In this document: one piece after another, positions 26,142-34,543 of the stretch
Layout of the letters: every line of letters begins with the position of its first letter
Numbering within the stretch: position 1 is the first letter of the stretch
Source: Stenotrophomonas maltophilia D457
GTDB taxonomy: Bacteria > Pseudomonadota > Gammaproteobacteria > Xanthomonadales > Xanthomonadaceae
Reading direction: 5' to 3'
NCBI RefSeq assembly: GCF_000284595.1
Contig: NC_017671.1
Coordinates: 1,211,001 to 1,275,000 of the forward strand
Length of the DNA stretch: 64,000 nucleotides
Program-made: the position numbers and the translations under genes
The notes under the pieces: model-generated
Told to the model about the DNA's origin: nothing
What the model saw: the letters and a program-made list of their open reading frames with translations, nothing else
Databases searched by the model: none

Positions 26142-26716
26142 TGGATCGCCGCGAACTGTTGAAGATGATCGTTGCCGCCACCGGCGCGGCCATGGTCGGC
26201 CTGCCTGCGCTCGCGCAGGGAAACGCCGCCGCGGCACCGGTGAAGACCCTGTTCTCCGATGCCGACATCGGCACGCTGGACGAGATCGCCGAGACCATCC
26301 TGCCGCGGACCCGGACGCCAGGGGCGAAGGATGCCGGCGCTGGCCTGTTCATGGCGACCTTCGTCAGCGATTGCTACACCGCCCGGCAGCAGGCAACGTT
26401 CCGGGCAGGCCTGGTCGATATCGACAAGCGCGCCGGCGGCCGGTTTGTGGCGCTTGCGCCGGAGGCCCGCACCCAGTTGCTGCGAACGCTGGACGCCGAA
26501 GCCAAGGCGCGCTCTGCCGACGTGACCGAGACCGGTACGCCTGAAGAGGGCGAGGCGATGCCGCATTACTTCACGATGATCAAGCAGCTGGCCATCTTCG
26601 GCTTCTTCACCTCCAAGGTCGGGGCGACCGGCGTGCTGCAGTACGTCGCGGTGCCCGGCCGCTACGACGGCGACCTCGCCTATGTCCCCGGTACGCCCGC
26701 GTGGGGGACCAGCTGA
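26141..26716 (+). CDS. Gluconate 2-dehydrogenase subunit 3 family protein
   Basis: The 191-aa small subunit has a twin-arginine-like N-terminus (MDRRELLKMIVAATGAAMVG, then LPALAQG). The subunit-3 blocks are LDEIAETILPRTRTPGAKDAG and ending PGRYDGDLAYVPGTPAWGTS. In this family the subunit is needed for export and activity of the GMC partner. The one-base stop/start overlaps on both sides point to tight stoichiometry. No catalytic residue is assigned. Confidence 0.88.
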   Translation: MDRRELLKMIVAATGAAMVGLPALAQGNAAAAPVKTLFSDADIGTLDEIAETILPRTRTPGAKDAGAGLFMATFVSDCYTARQQATFRAGLVDIDKRAGGRFVALAPEARTQLLRTLDAEAKARSADVTETGTPEEGEAMPHYFTMIKQLAIFGFFTSKVGATGVLQYVAVPGRYDGDLAYVPGTPAWGTS

Positions 26717-27474
26717 TGGACACCACCCTGATGATCCGCCCTGCGTTGATCACTGTTGGCCTGCTGGCCGCTGCATCTGCATTCGCGCAGGACAGTGCCG
26801 ACGCTGCGCGCGACCCGAAGATGACCGAAGTGTGGACCCCCGTGCCCGCTGTCGTGGCCACGCCGCCAGGCAAGGCCCCCTCCGACGCGATCGTGCTGTT
26901 CGATGGCAAGGATGTCTCCGCGTGGGAATCGGAGCAGGGCGGACGCGTGCCCTGGAAGGTTGCCGGGGGCGCCATGACCGTCGTTCCGGGCAGCAAGGGC
27001 ATCCGCACCCGGCAACGCTTCTGCGATGTCCAGCTGCATGTGGAGTGGCGCACGCCCACTGACACGAAGGGCTTCGACGGCCAGAACCGGGGCAACAGCG
27101 GGATCTTCCTGCAGGAACTGTATGAACTGCAGGTGCTCGACAGCTACAACAACCCGACCTATGCCAATGGCCAGGCGGGCTCCATCTACAAGCAGGCCAT
27201 GCCGCGGGTGAATGCCTCGCGCGCGCCGGGCCAGTGGCAGGCCTACGACATCATCTGGAAGGCACCGCGCTTCTCGGTGGGCGGTGGGCTTGTGTCGCCC
27301 GCGCGCATCACGGTGCTGCACAACGGCGTGCTGGTGCAGGATGACACCGTGCTGGCAGGCAAGACCGAGTACATCGGGGCGCCCTCGTATTCGCCCCATG
27401 CGTGTGCGCCGCTCTATCTGCAGGAGCATGACTCCAGGGTCAGTTACCGCAACATCTGGGTGCGCGAGCTGTAG
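26716..27474 (+). CDS. 3-keto-disaccharide hydrolase family (DUF1080) protein, secreted
   Basis: The 252-aa protein has a Sec signal peptide (cleavage near SAFA-QD). A concanavalin-like beta-sandwich follows with the family hallmarks [10 protein letters not shown] (61-70), NSGIFLQ (127-133) and YELQVLDSY (136-144). Recent family annotation links DUF1080 to hydrolysis of 3-keto-glycosides by an elimination-type route; that is family knowledge, not read here. It is the last gene of the plus-strand arm and begins with an ATG overlapping the previous stop. It would split the keto-glycoside made by the GMC enzyme. Confidence 0.85.
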   Translation: MDTTLMIRPALITVGLLAAASAFAQDSADAARDPKMTEVWTPVPAVVATPPGKAPSDAIVLFDGKDVSAWESEQGGRVPWKVAGGAMTVVPGSKGIRTRQRFCDVQLHVEWRTPTDTKGFDGQNRGNSGIFLQELYELQVLDSYNNPTYANGQAGSIYKQAMPRVNASRAPGQWQAYDIIWKAPRFSVGGGLVSPARITVLHNGVLVQDDTVLAGKTEYIGAPSYSPHACAPLYLQEHDSRVSYRNIWVREL

Positions 27475-27481
27475 CCGCACA

Positions 27482-27503
27482 CGGCCGGCGTGGTCGCCGG
27501 CCG
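27482..27503. terminator. Hairpin between convergent operon ends
   Basis: Perfect 9-bp stem CGGCCGGCG / CGCCGGCCG with loop TGGT, exactly between the stops of the two convergent arms. It has no T-tract, so it may be a factor-assisted bidirectional terminator. Confidence 0.5.
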
Positions 27504-27504
27504 C

Positions 27505-27801
27505 TTACTTCGCCAGGTAGCTGGCGATATCGTCGATCTCCTGCTGTGACAGCTGGGAGAAGGGCGGCATCAGGCCGCCGCCCTTGCTGATCTTTTCCTT
27601 GATCTGTGCAGGTGCCATGCGCTTGCCGATGTCGGTGAGTGCCGGGAACGCGCCCGGCATGCCCGCGCGATCGGCGCCGTGGCAGGCCACGCAGTTCGCG
27701 GTGTAGAGCTTTGCTCCCGCAGCCGGGTCGCCCTTGCACCAGGCGGCTGTCGCAACACTCATGCCGCTCAGGGCCACCGCCATTGCCAGGATCATTTTCA
27801 T
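27505..27801 (-). CDS. Class I cytochrome c, periplasmic
   Basis: The 98-aa protein has a signal peptide (about residues 1-20) and one heme site CVACH (C37, C40, H41) with a probable axial Met78 in GGLMPPF. The small size and the dehydrogenase-like context suggest it takes electrons from the GMC enzyme and passes them to the respiratory chain. It is the last gene of the minus-strand arm, 18 bp after the preceding gene. Confidence 0.92.
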   Translation of the reverse strand: MKMILAMAVALSGMSVATAAWCKGDPAAGAKLYTANCVACHGADRAGMPGAFPALTDIGKRMAPAQIKEKISKGGGLMPPFSQLSQQEIDDIASYLAK

Positions 27802-27819
27802 GTGGGGCTCCTTGATGCG

Positions 27820-28683
27820 TCAGCGCCGCGCACGGGCAGGCGTATTGGTGGTCAGGTGTTCACGCAGATAGTCGGCGCCGGCCTGGACGACCTTGGCCGG
27901 CTCGCGTGGCTGGTCGTGTTCGATGATGTACCAATGCACGCCGGCGACCGCCGCGGCAGGCAGGATCGCGTTCCAGTCCAGTACGCCCTGGCCGACCGCA
28001 GCGAATCCGCCCTCGTCTTCGGCCTGGCCCTTGGGCGCATTGTCCTTGGCGTGTACCGCGAATACGTGGCCGCGGAACTTTCCCAGCATCACCGCCGGGT
28101 CCAGGCCCGCACGCGCGACCCAGGCCAGGTCCAGCTCGGTCTGTAGGTCGGGGCCGGCGGCGGCGAACAGCAGTTCCAGCCCGGTCCTGCCATCGAAGTC
28201 GACCAGCTCGAAGTCGTGGTTGTGATAGGCCAGGCGCATGCCCTTGCCGCGCACCTGTTTCGCGATCCGGCCCAGTTCCTGTCCCAGGGCGGTCCAGCCG
28301 GCGGCATCTCTCGGGCGTTCCTTCCTGTCCAGGTACGGCACCACCAGCGTGGTGTTGCCGATCGACCGGTTGAAGGTCACCACCCCATCCAGGTTGCTGC
28401 GCAGCTCGGCCAGCGGCACATGCGATGAAATGGCCTTGATCGAATACCGGTCCAGCAGCTGCTTCAGTTCCGCGGCACTGACGTTCTGCGTGCCGACGGT
28501 TTCCACCGCGTGCACACCGGCATCGTGGACGATCTTCAACTGTTGCTCGAGCGAGCCGGCATTGCGCAGGGTGTACATCTGCACCGCGATCGGCTTCTGC
28601 GCGCTGGCGGCTTCGACTGCGAAGGCGGGCAGCGCCGCGAGCAGCAGGACGAGGCTTGCACTTCGACGGACAAGGGCTTTCAT
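27820..28683 (-). CDS. Sugar phosphate isomerase/epimerase family protein, secreted
   Basis: The 287-aa TIM-barrel protein has a Sec-type signal peptide (MKALVRRSASLVLLLAALPAFAVEA...). Typical xylose-isomerase-like blocks are GVHAVETVG, LAYHNHDFEL, TELDLAWVARAG and VHAKDN. The frame is open to 28842; the ATG at 28683 follows GGAGG at the right distance and starts the signal. It differs from the first isomerase of the cluster by using Sec instead of Tat. Its substrate is probably a keto- or dehydro-sugar formed in the periplasm. Confidence 0.85.
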   Translation of the reverse strand: MKALVRRSASLVLLLAALPAFAVEAASAQKPIAVQMYTLRNAGSLEQQLKIVHDAGVHAVETVGTQNVSAAELKQLLDRYSIKAISSHVPLAELRSNLDGVVTFNRSIGNTTLVVPYLDRKERPRDAAGWTALGQELGRIAKQVRGKGMRLAYHNHDFELVDFDGRTGLELLFAAAGPDLQTELDLAWVARAGLDPAVMLGKFRGHVFAVHAKDNAPKGQAEDEGGFAAVGQGVLDWNAILPAAAVAGVHWYIIEHDQPREPAKVVQAGADYLREHLTTNTPARARR

Positions 28684-28702
28684 CAACAGATCCTCCCGGG
28701 AT

Positions 28703-29827
28703 TCAACCGATGGTGGTCCAGGCGCGTGACCTGGCCGATGCAATGACACGATCAACGATCCGCGCCGAACGCATGCCGTCCTCGAAGGTGGGCAGGCCGT
28801 CCGGTTGCTCGCCGTCGATGGCGCGATAGGTGTCGGCGACAAACGCCTCGAAGCACTGGGCGTAGCCCTGCGCGTGCCCGGCCGGCAGCACCGACAGCCG
28901 GCGCTGTTCGGCAGTGCCCGCGCCGGGCCCGCGCACGAAGATTTCCTCGCGCTGGTCGGGCAGGCCGATCCACAGCCGCTCGGCGTCCTCCTGGTCGAAG
29001 GCGATGCTGGCGTTGGCGCCGTCGATCTCGAACCAGAGGCGGTTGCGGCGTCCGGCCGAAACCTGGCTCACCGTCAACGACGCCAGCGTACCGGCGCCGG
29101 TCCTGAACATCGCCGTTGCCACGTCCTCGCTCGCGACCGCCTGCGTCGCGCCGTTCGCTGCCGGTGTGCTGAAGCTCTGGCCGGTGACGGCGCTGCGTTC
29201 GGCGATCACCGTGGCAAACGCCGCGTTCACTTCGGTGAAGCGCTCGCCACTGACCCATTCGACCAGGTCGCACCAGTGCGAACCAATGTCGGCGAACACG
29301 CGCGAGGTGCCGCCCAGCGCCGGGTCCACGCGCCAGTTGTTGCTGGCCGGGTCCAGCAGCCAATCCTGCAGGTAACTGCCATGGATCAGGTGCAGCGGCC
29401 CCAGGTCACCCTGGGCGATGCGTGCACGCGCCTCGCGCACCACCGGGTGGTAGCGGTAGACGAAGGGGACGGTGGCAACCAATCCGGTCGAGGCGGCCAG
29501 TACCGCCAGCGCCTGCGCATCGTCCAGCGTCGTCGCCAGCGGCTTCTCGCAGATCACGTGCTTGCCGGCTTCCAGTGCAGCCTGTGCCATGGCGCGGTGC
29601 AGATGGTTGGGCGTGCACACGTGCACCACATGTACCTGCGGATCGGCGATCACCTCCTCGATATCCAGGTAGGCGCGCGGGACATTCCAGGAGTGCGCTG
29701 CCTCATGCGCGCGCTGCGGTGACGAGGCGGCCACGCCGCGTACCTCGGCGCCGGCGAGCAAGGCCGCGCGGCGGTGCACGGCGCCGATCATGCCGGTGCC
29801 GACGATGGCGATTCCAAGCTTGGGCAT
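28703..29827 (-). CDS. Gfo/Idh/MocA family NAD(P)-dependent oxidoreductase
   Basis: The 374-aa cytosolic protein has the Rossmann motif VGTGMIG (9-15), the family motif CEKPLA with K95, and a catalytic-type SHWCDLVEW. In keto-glycoside pathways such enzymes reduce 3-keto-sugars back to the parent sugar or oxidise C3 positions; the direction cannot be told from sequence. It has no signal peptide, so part of the pathway is cytoplasmic. It lies between a transporter and an isomerase gene with 12-19 bp gaps. Confidence 0.9.
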   Translation of the reverse strand: MPKLGIAIVGTGMIGAVHRRAALLAGAEVRGVAASSPQRAHEAAHSWNVPRAYLDIEEVIADPQVHVVHVCTPNHLHRAMAQAALEAGKHVICEKPLATTLDDAQALAVLAASTGLVATVPFVYRYHPVVREARARIAQGDLGPLHLIHGSYLQDWLLDPASNNWRVDPALGGTSRVFADIGSHWCDLVEWVSGERFTEVNAAFATVIAERSAVTGQSFSTPAANGATQAVASEDVATAMFRTGAGTLASLTVSQVSAGRRNRLWFEIDGANASIAFDQEDAERLWIGLPDQREEIFVRGPGAGTAEQRRLSVLPAGHAQGYAQCFEAFVADTYRAIDGEQPDGLPTFEDGMRSARIVDRVIASARSRAWTTIG

Positions 29828-29839
29828 CGACGGGGATCC

Positions 29840-31057
29840 TCAGGGTGTGGAGGGCGCGGCCGCAGCCGCCGGCCGGTCGCGGAACAGCAGCAGGAAGGCG
29901 ACCAGCACCACCAGCGCAACAGCGGCCGGGAACAGCCAGATCTGCTGCCAGTCGGGACCGGCCTCGGTGGTGAAGTGCTCCACCACCGCGCCGGACAGGA
30001 AGGTGCCGATCAACATGCCCACGCCATAGGTGGCCAGGGTGATGAACCCCTGTGCGCTGCTGCGCGCGGCAGGGCCGGCATGTGCATCGGTGTAGATCTG
30101 GCCGGTGACGAAGAAGAAGTCGTAGCAGATGCCGTGCAGCACGATGCCGATCACCAGCAGCGGGAAGCCGCCACCTGCATCGCCGAAGGCGAACAGCGCG
30201 TAGCGCACCACCCAGGCGGCCATGCCGACCGCCAGCATGGTTTTCACCCCCAGCCGAACGAACAGGAACGGCATGGCCAGCATCAGCAGCACTTCGGAAA
30301 CCTGGCCCAGCGACTGCAGGCCTGCCGCGCCGCGCACGCCGAGGTCGTTGAGATAGGGATTGGTGAAGTTGTAGTAGAACGACAGCGGGATGCAGATGGC
30401 GATGGAGGCCAGGAAGAACACCAGGTAGGCGCGCGACTTCAGCAGCCGCAGCGAATCCAGCCCCAGGATCTGCCCCAGCCCGGCGTCGCGCTGCTGCGCC
30501 AGTGGCGGTGTGTGCGGCAGGGTGAACGCATACAGCCCGAGCACCAGCGACGCCGCCGCCGCCATCCGGAACGTCAGCTCAAGCCGATGCGCCTGTTCCC
30601 AGCCCAGCCAGCCGATCAGCACGCCCGCCACGATCCAGCCGATGCTGCCGGCCACGCGGACCAGCGGGAACTGCTTCTCGGGTGATTGCATGTGCCGCAT
30701 GGCCACGCTGTTGGCCAGTGCCAGGGTCGGCATGAACAGCAACATGTAGCCCATGACGCACGCAGAGAACATGCTGAAGCTGGTTGCCGTGGACGCCAGC
30801 CACATCAGCGCGGCACCGGCCAGATGCAGTACCGCAAGAATGCGCTGCGCCGCGAAGTAGCGATCCGCGATCAGCCCGACCAGGAACGGCGCCACGATGG
30901 CACCGATCGACTGGCTGAGGAACGCGGTCGCGACCTGGCTCGCGCTGGCCTGCAGCGGGCCCTGCACCAGGTAGGTGCCCAGGGTGACGAACCACGCCCC
31001 CCAGATGAAGAACTGCAGAAACATCATCGCGCCCAGGCGCGACATGGCGTGCGTCAT
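29840..31057 (-). CDS. MFS transporter, nucleoside:H+ symporter-like (NupG family)
   Basis: The 405-aa inner-membrane protein has about 12 hydrophobic segments. The opening LGAMMFLQFFIWGAWFVTLGTYL and the block QFPLVRVAGSIGWIVAG are typical of the nucleoside:H+ symporter group, which is often found in sugar clusters. It would import the keto-sugar or glycoside from the periplasm. The start at 31057 follows GGGAGGGC. It sits second in the minus-strand operon. Confidence 0.85.
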   Translation of the reverse strand: MTHAMSRLGAMMFLQFFIWGAWFVTLGTYLVQGPLQASASQVATAFLSQSIGAIVAPFLVGLIADRYFAAQRILAVLHLAGAALMWLASTATSFSMFSACVMGYMLLFMPTLALANSVAMRHMQSPEKQFPLVRVAGSIGWIVAGVLIGWLGWEQAHRLELTFRMAAAASLVLGLYAFTLPHTPPLAQQRDAGLGQILGLDSLRLLKSRAYLVFFLASIAICIPLSFYYNFTNPYLNDLGVRGAAGLQSLGQVSEVLLMLAMPFLFVRLGVKTMLAVGMAAWVVRYALFAFGDAGGGFPLLVIGIVLHGICYDFFFVTGQIYTDAHAGPAARSSAQGFITLATYGVGMLIGTFLSGAVVEHFTTEAGPDWQQIWLFPAAVALVVLVAFLLLFRDRPAAAAAPSTP

Positions 31058-31084
31058 GGCTTGCCCTCCCGGGGCGGTCTTGGC

Positions 31085-32137
31085 TCAGATTCCCAGCATG
31101 CGGTGCAGTGATGCGGCGTCGGTGCCACTGTCGGCGAAGTCATCGAAGGCGCGTTCGGTCACGCGGATGAGGTGGTCGCGGATGAAGGCGGCACCCTCGC
31201 GCGCGCCGTCTTCCGGGTGCTTCAGGCAGCACTCCCATTCCAGTACCGCCCAGCCGGGGAAGTCGTACTGCGCGAACTTCGAGAAGATCGCCTTGAAGTC
31301 GATCTGGCCGTCACCGGGTGAACGGAACCGGCCCGGACGGTCGATCCAGTCCTGGTAGCCGCCGTACACGCCGCTGCTTGCGCTGGGGCGATGTTCCGCG
31401 TCCTTGACGTGGAAGATGCCGATGCGCGCGTGGTAGCGGTCGATGAAACCGAGGTAATCCATCTGCTGCAGCAGCAGGTGGCTGGGGTCGTACAGGATCT
31501 TCGCGCGGGGATGGTGGTCGACCTCATCGAGGAAGCGCTCGAAGGTCGCACCATCGTGCAGGTCCTCGCCCGGGTGGATCTCGAAGCACAGGTCAACGCC
31601 GCAGGCATCGAACGCATCCAGGATCGGGCGCCAGCGACGGCCGAGTTCGGCGAAGGCTTCTTCCACCAGTCCCGGCGGGCGCTGCGGCCAGGGGTAGAAG
31701 TAGGGCCAGGCCAATGCACCGGAGAACGTGGCATGCGCGGTCAGCCCCAGGCGCTGGCTGGCCTGCGCCGCCAGCCGCAGCTGCTCCACCGCCCAGGCCT
31801 GGCGGGCGGCCGGGTTGCCGCGCTTGTCCGGTGGCGCGAATCCGTCGAACAGGCTGTTGTAGGCAGGATGGACGGCAACCAACTGCCCCTGCAGGTGGGT
31901 CGACAGTTCGGTGATCTGCAGGCCGTGCCCGGCCAGCATGCCGGCAATGTCGTCGCAGTACGCCTGGCTGCGCGCCGCCTCCGCCAGGTCGAACAGGTGG
32001 GGCGCGGAGGTGGGGACTTGTACGCCAGAATAGCCCAGACCCGCGGCCCATCCGGCCAGCGTGTCCAGCCGATCAAAAGGAGCTGTGTCGCCGATGAACT
32101 GCGCCAGGAACAGCGCTGGACCCTTGAGCGTCTTCAA
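31085..32137 (-). CDS. Sugar phosphate isomerase/epimerase (xylose-isomerase-like), cytosolic
   Basis: The 350-aa TIM-barrel protein has no signal peptide. Clear metal-site blocks are FEIHPGEDLH, LYDPSHLLLQ, FHVKDAEH and VLEWECC. The frame opens at a TTG at 32158, inside the operator palindrome; the TTG at 32137 is preferred because GAGGG lies 9 bp upstream, so this gene probably starts with TTG. It is the first gene of the minus-strand arm, with the operator 17-30 bp upstream of the start. It would act on the sugar after import. Confidence 0.85.
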   Translation of the reverse strand: MKTLKGPALFLAQFIGDTAPFDRLDTLAGWAAGLGYSGVQVPTSAPHLFDLAEAARSQAYCDDIAGMLAGHGLQITELSTHLQGQLVAVHPAYNSLFDGFAPPDKRGNPAARQAWAVEQLRLAAQASQRLGLTAHATFSGALAWPYFYPWPQRPPGLVEEAFAELGRRWRPILDAFDACGVDLCFEIHPGEDLHDGATFERFLDEVDHHPRAKILYDPSHLLLQQMDYLGFIDRYHARIGIFHVKDAEHRPSASSGVYGGYQDWIDRPGRFRSPGDGQIDFKAIFSKFAQYDFPGWAVLEWECCLKHPEDGAREGAAFIRDHLIRVTERAFDDFADSGTDAASLHRMLGI

Positions 32138-32153
32138 CGTGATTCGCCCTCGA

Positions 32154-32167
32154 TGCAATCGATTGCA
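32154..32167. promoter_or_regulatory. LacI-type operator, minus-strand arm / regulator region
   Basis: A second perfect TGCAATCGATTGCA. On the minus strand a GATAAT -10-like hexamer touches its upstream side (32168-32173), so bound repressor would block transcription start. The regulator gene starts 65 bp away on the other strand. Confidence 0.85.
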
Positions 32168-32232
32168 TTATCCTAGCAGGGGCTTACGCAGGACCTGTTG
32201 TGCAGTGCACAGCGGGCAGGAGGACTAACGCC

Positions 32233-33240
32233 ATGGCCACCATCTACGACATCGCAAAACACGTCGGCGTGTCCGCCGGTACGGTGTCGCGCGCGCTTTC
32301 CCGGCCGGACAAGGTGCTGCCGGCCACCCGCGCGCGCATCGAGCAGGCCGCCGCCGCACTGGGCTATGTGCCCAACACGGTGGCGCGCACGCTCAAGACC
32401 CAGCGCAGCGGCAAGATCCTGGTCACCGTCCCGGACATCGCCAATCCGTTCTTCGCGCAGATCCTGCAGGGGGCGGAGGAGGCCGCGCAGGCGGTGGGCT
32501 ATGCGGTCCTGCTGGGCGATACCCAGCATCAACCCGATCGTGAGGAGCGCTACGCGCAGATGCTCCGGCGCAACGAGGCCGACGGCATGATCGTGCTGGG
32601 CCATCGCCTGCCACCGACCGCGCGCGAGATCGTCGAGCAGCGCGGCGCCGCCGCACCGGTGGTCAACGGCTGCGAGTTCGACCCCGCGCTGGGCATCCCC
32701 AGCGTCCACATCGACAACGCCGCCGCCGCACGCGCGGTGATGGAGCATCTGTACGGGCTGGGACACGAACGGATTGCGGTGGTCGGCGGGCCGCCTGACA
32801 ATCCCCTGCACCAGCAACGGCTGGAAGGGGTCCGCGCGGCCGGCAAGGCGCGTGGCCGCCTGCGCCAGCTGAGCATCGTGCCGGGTGACTTTTCCGTGGA
32901 ATCCGGCCATGCAGCGGCGATGGCGCTGCTGGATGGCACGGCCGCGCCGACCGCGGTGTTCTGCTTCAGTGACCAGATGGCACTGGGTACCCTGGCCGCT
33001 TGCCGGGACCTGGGCATCCGCGTGCCGGACGAGCTGTCCGTGGTCGGCTTCGATGATCTGGCGTCCTCCCGCTACCTCACGCCCCCGCTGACGACCATCC
33101 AGCAGCCGATGCGGGAGATTGGCGAGCGTGCGGTCAACCTGCTGCTCGCCATCATCGAGCACGTCGATGTGCCGCTTCAGCAGACGCTGGAGTTCAGCTT
33201 CAAGCTGCGTGGCTCGACGGCTGCGCCCCGCCCCGGGTAA
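32233..33240 (+). CDS. LacI-family transcriptional regulator of the keto-glycoside cluster
   Basis: The 335-aa protein has an N-terminal helix-turn-helix (ATIYDIAKHVGVSAGTVSRA, residues 2-21) with hinge-like PNTVARTLKTQ. A type-1 periplasmic-binding fold follows, ending TLEFSFKLRGST. The ribosome site AGGAGG is strong. It is divergent from the minus-strand arm and the two TGCAATCGATTGCA sites head both arms, so it is very probably their repressor. The inducer is presumably a sugar of the pathway. Confidence 0.92.
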   Translation: MATIYDIAKHVGVSAGTVSRALSRPDKVLPATRARIEQAAAALGYVPNTVARTLKTQRSGKILVTVPDIANPFFAQILQGAEEAAQAVGYAVLLGDTQHQPDREERYAQMLRRNEADGMIVLGHRLPPTAREIVEQRGAAAPVVNGCEFDPALGIPSVHIDNAAAARAVMEHLYGLGHERIAVVGGPPDNPLHQQRLEGVRAAGKARGRLRQLSIVPGDFSVESGHAAAMALLDGTAAPTAVFCFSDQMALGTLAACRDLGIRVPDELSVVGFDDLASSRYLTPPLTTIQQPMREIGERAVNLLLAIIEHVDVPLQQTLEFSFKLRGSTAAPRPG

Positions 33241-33384
33241 CCACGGGGAGCGGGAGGGGCAGCGGCAGCGGCCCGCGCGATATCGCGCAACCTTGATCCC
33301 GAATTGACGCAAAGCTGTCAGACTCATCGCAGGCAGCCCGGCAAGGGCCGTAGCACCAGGTGCGATCGCGCAAGGGGGTCGGCA

Positions 33385-34437
33385 ATGCCATTCTTCACCG
33401 ATTCGGCGGAAGGCGCGGTCGAAGGCATTGGCGCGGCACGTCGCATCGGCTGGATGCGTTTCGTCGGCAATGGGCTGGGGGCGATCCCCATCGCTTCGAT
33501 CATGCTTGAACGCCATGACGGCGGGCTGGCCTGGGTCCTGCTGCTGCTCAACGCGCTGGCGTGGCCGGCACTGGCACTGCGGCTGACCCAGCGCTCCCGC
33601 CAGCCGGCGGTCGTCCAGTTCCGTTGCATGGTGGCCGACTCCTTCTTCGGCGGTGGCTGGATCGCCTTCATGGCGTTGAGCGCGGTGCCCAGCGCACTGT
33701 TCGCCGCGCTGCTGGTGGCCGACAAGATCGCCGCCGGTGGCGTGCGCCTGGCGATGCGCGCCACGCTGGCCCTGCTGCTGGGCTTCGCACTCACCTGGTG
33801 GTTGCTCGGCTTCCCTTACCAGCCGGTCACCTCGCAGCGCACGATCGTGCTGAGTGTCCCGTTCCTGTTCGTGTATGGCATCGGCCTCAGCATTCTCAGC
33901 TGGCAGCTGGCGCGCCGGGTCAAATCGCAGAACCGTCAGCTGCAGCGGCTCAGCCGGATGGACCCGCTGGTCGAGCTGGCCAACCGTGGCTTCCTGATCC
34001 TGCGTGCGCAGCAGGCGCTGGACCGGGCACAGGGCCAGGGCGGTTTTGCCTGCCTGCTGATGCTCGATGTGGATGATTTCAAGCGCATCAATGACTCGCA
34101 TGGCCACCGCGCCGGCGACGAGGTACTGCGGCATATCGCGGCGACATTGCGCACCTTTGCCCGGCCCGGTGATACGCCCGCGCGGCTGGGGGGCGATGAG
34201 TTCGTGGTGCTGCTGCGCGACTGCGCACCCGTCGATGCGATGCACGTGGCCGAGCGGGTGCGCCTGCACCTGCTGGAGGCCGCGCAGCAGGCCACGCCGG
34301 GTGTGGAGTTCAGCGTCAGTATCGGCATTGCCGCCACACCGCGTGGCGGCAGTGTCGAGGACTGGTTGGCACTGGCCGACCGCGCGCTGTACCACGCCAA
34401 GCGGCAGGGCAAGAACACGGCCAGCTACGGCGAGTGA
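33385..34437 (+). CDS. Diguanylate cyclase, MASE2-GGDEF
   Basis: The 350-aa protein has an N-terminal MASE2-like sensor with several membrane segments (residues about 15-175). The GGDEF domain has the active motif GGDEF at 269-273 and a product-inhibition I-site RPGD at 260-263. It would make cyclic di-GMP and feed motility or biofilm control; the signal is unknown. The ATG at 33385 follows CAAGGGGGTC; the longer frame from 33304 has no ribosome site. Confidence 0.88.
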   Translation: MPFFTDSAEGAVEGIGAARRIGWMRFVGNGLGAIPIASIMLERHDGGLAWVLLLLNALAWPALALRLTQRSRQPAVVQFRCMVADSFFGGGWIAFMALSAVPSALFAALLVADKIAAGGVRLAMRATLALLLGFALTWWLLGFPYQPVTSQRTIVLSVPFLFVYGIGLSILSWQLARRVKSQNRQLQRLSRMDPLVELANRGFLILRAQQALDRAQGQGGFACLLMLDVDDFKRINDSHGHRAGDEVLRHIAATLRTFARPGDTPARLGGDEFVVLLRDCAPVDAMHVAERVRLHLLEAAQQATPGVEFSVSIGIAATPRGGSVEDWLALADRALYHAKRQGKNTASYGE

Positions 34438-34543
34438 GTGCGGCACGGCCGCCGCCGAACGAGGGTGAAATGCCGGTTCATCCTGCACGCGGAATCGGCA
34501 CGCCAATCCTCTACCATGGGCCACCCCGCCCGGACGCGCTCCC

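Noticed and set aside
32199..32211. TGTGCAGTGCACA near-palindrome before the second LacI gene
   Set aside because: Single copy and no repeat elsewhere; too weak for an operator claim.
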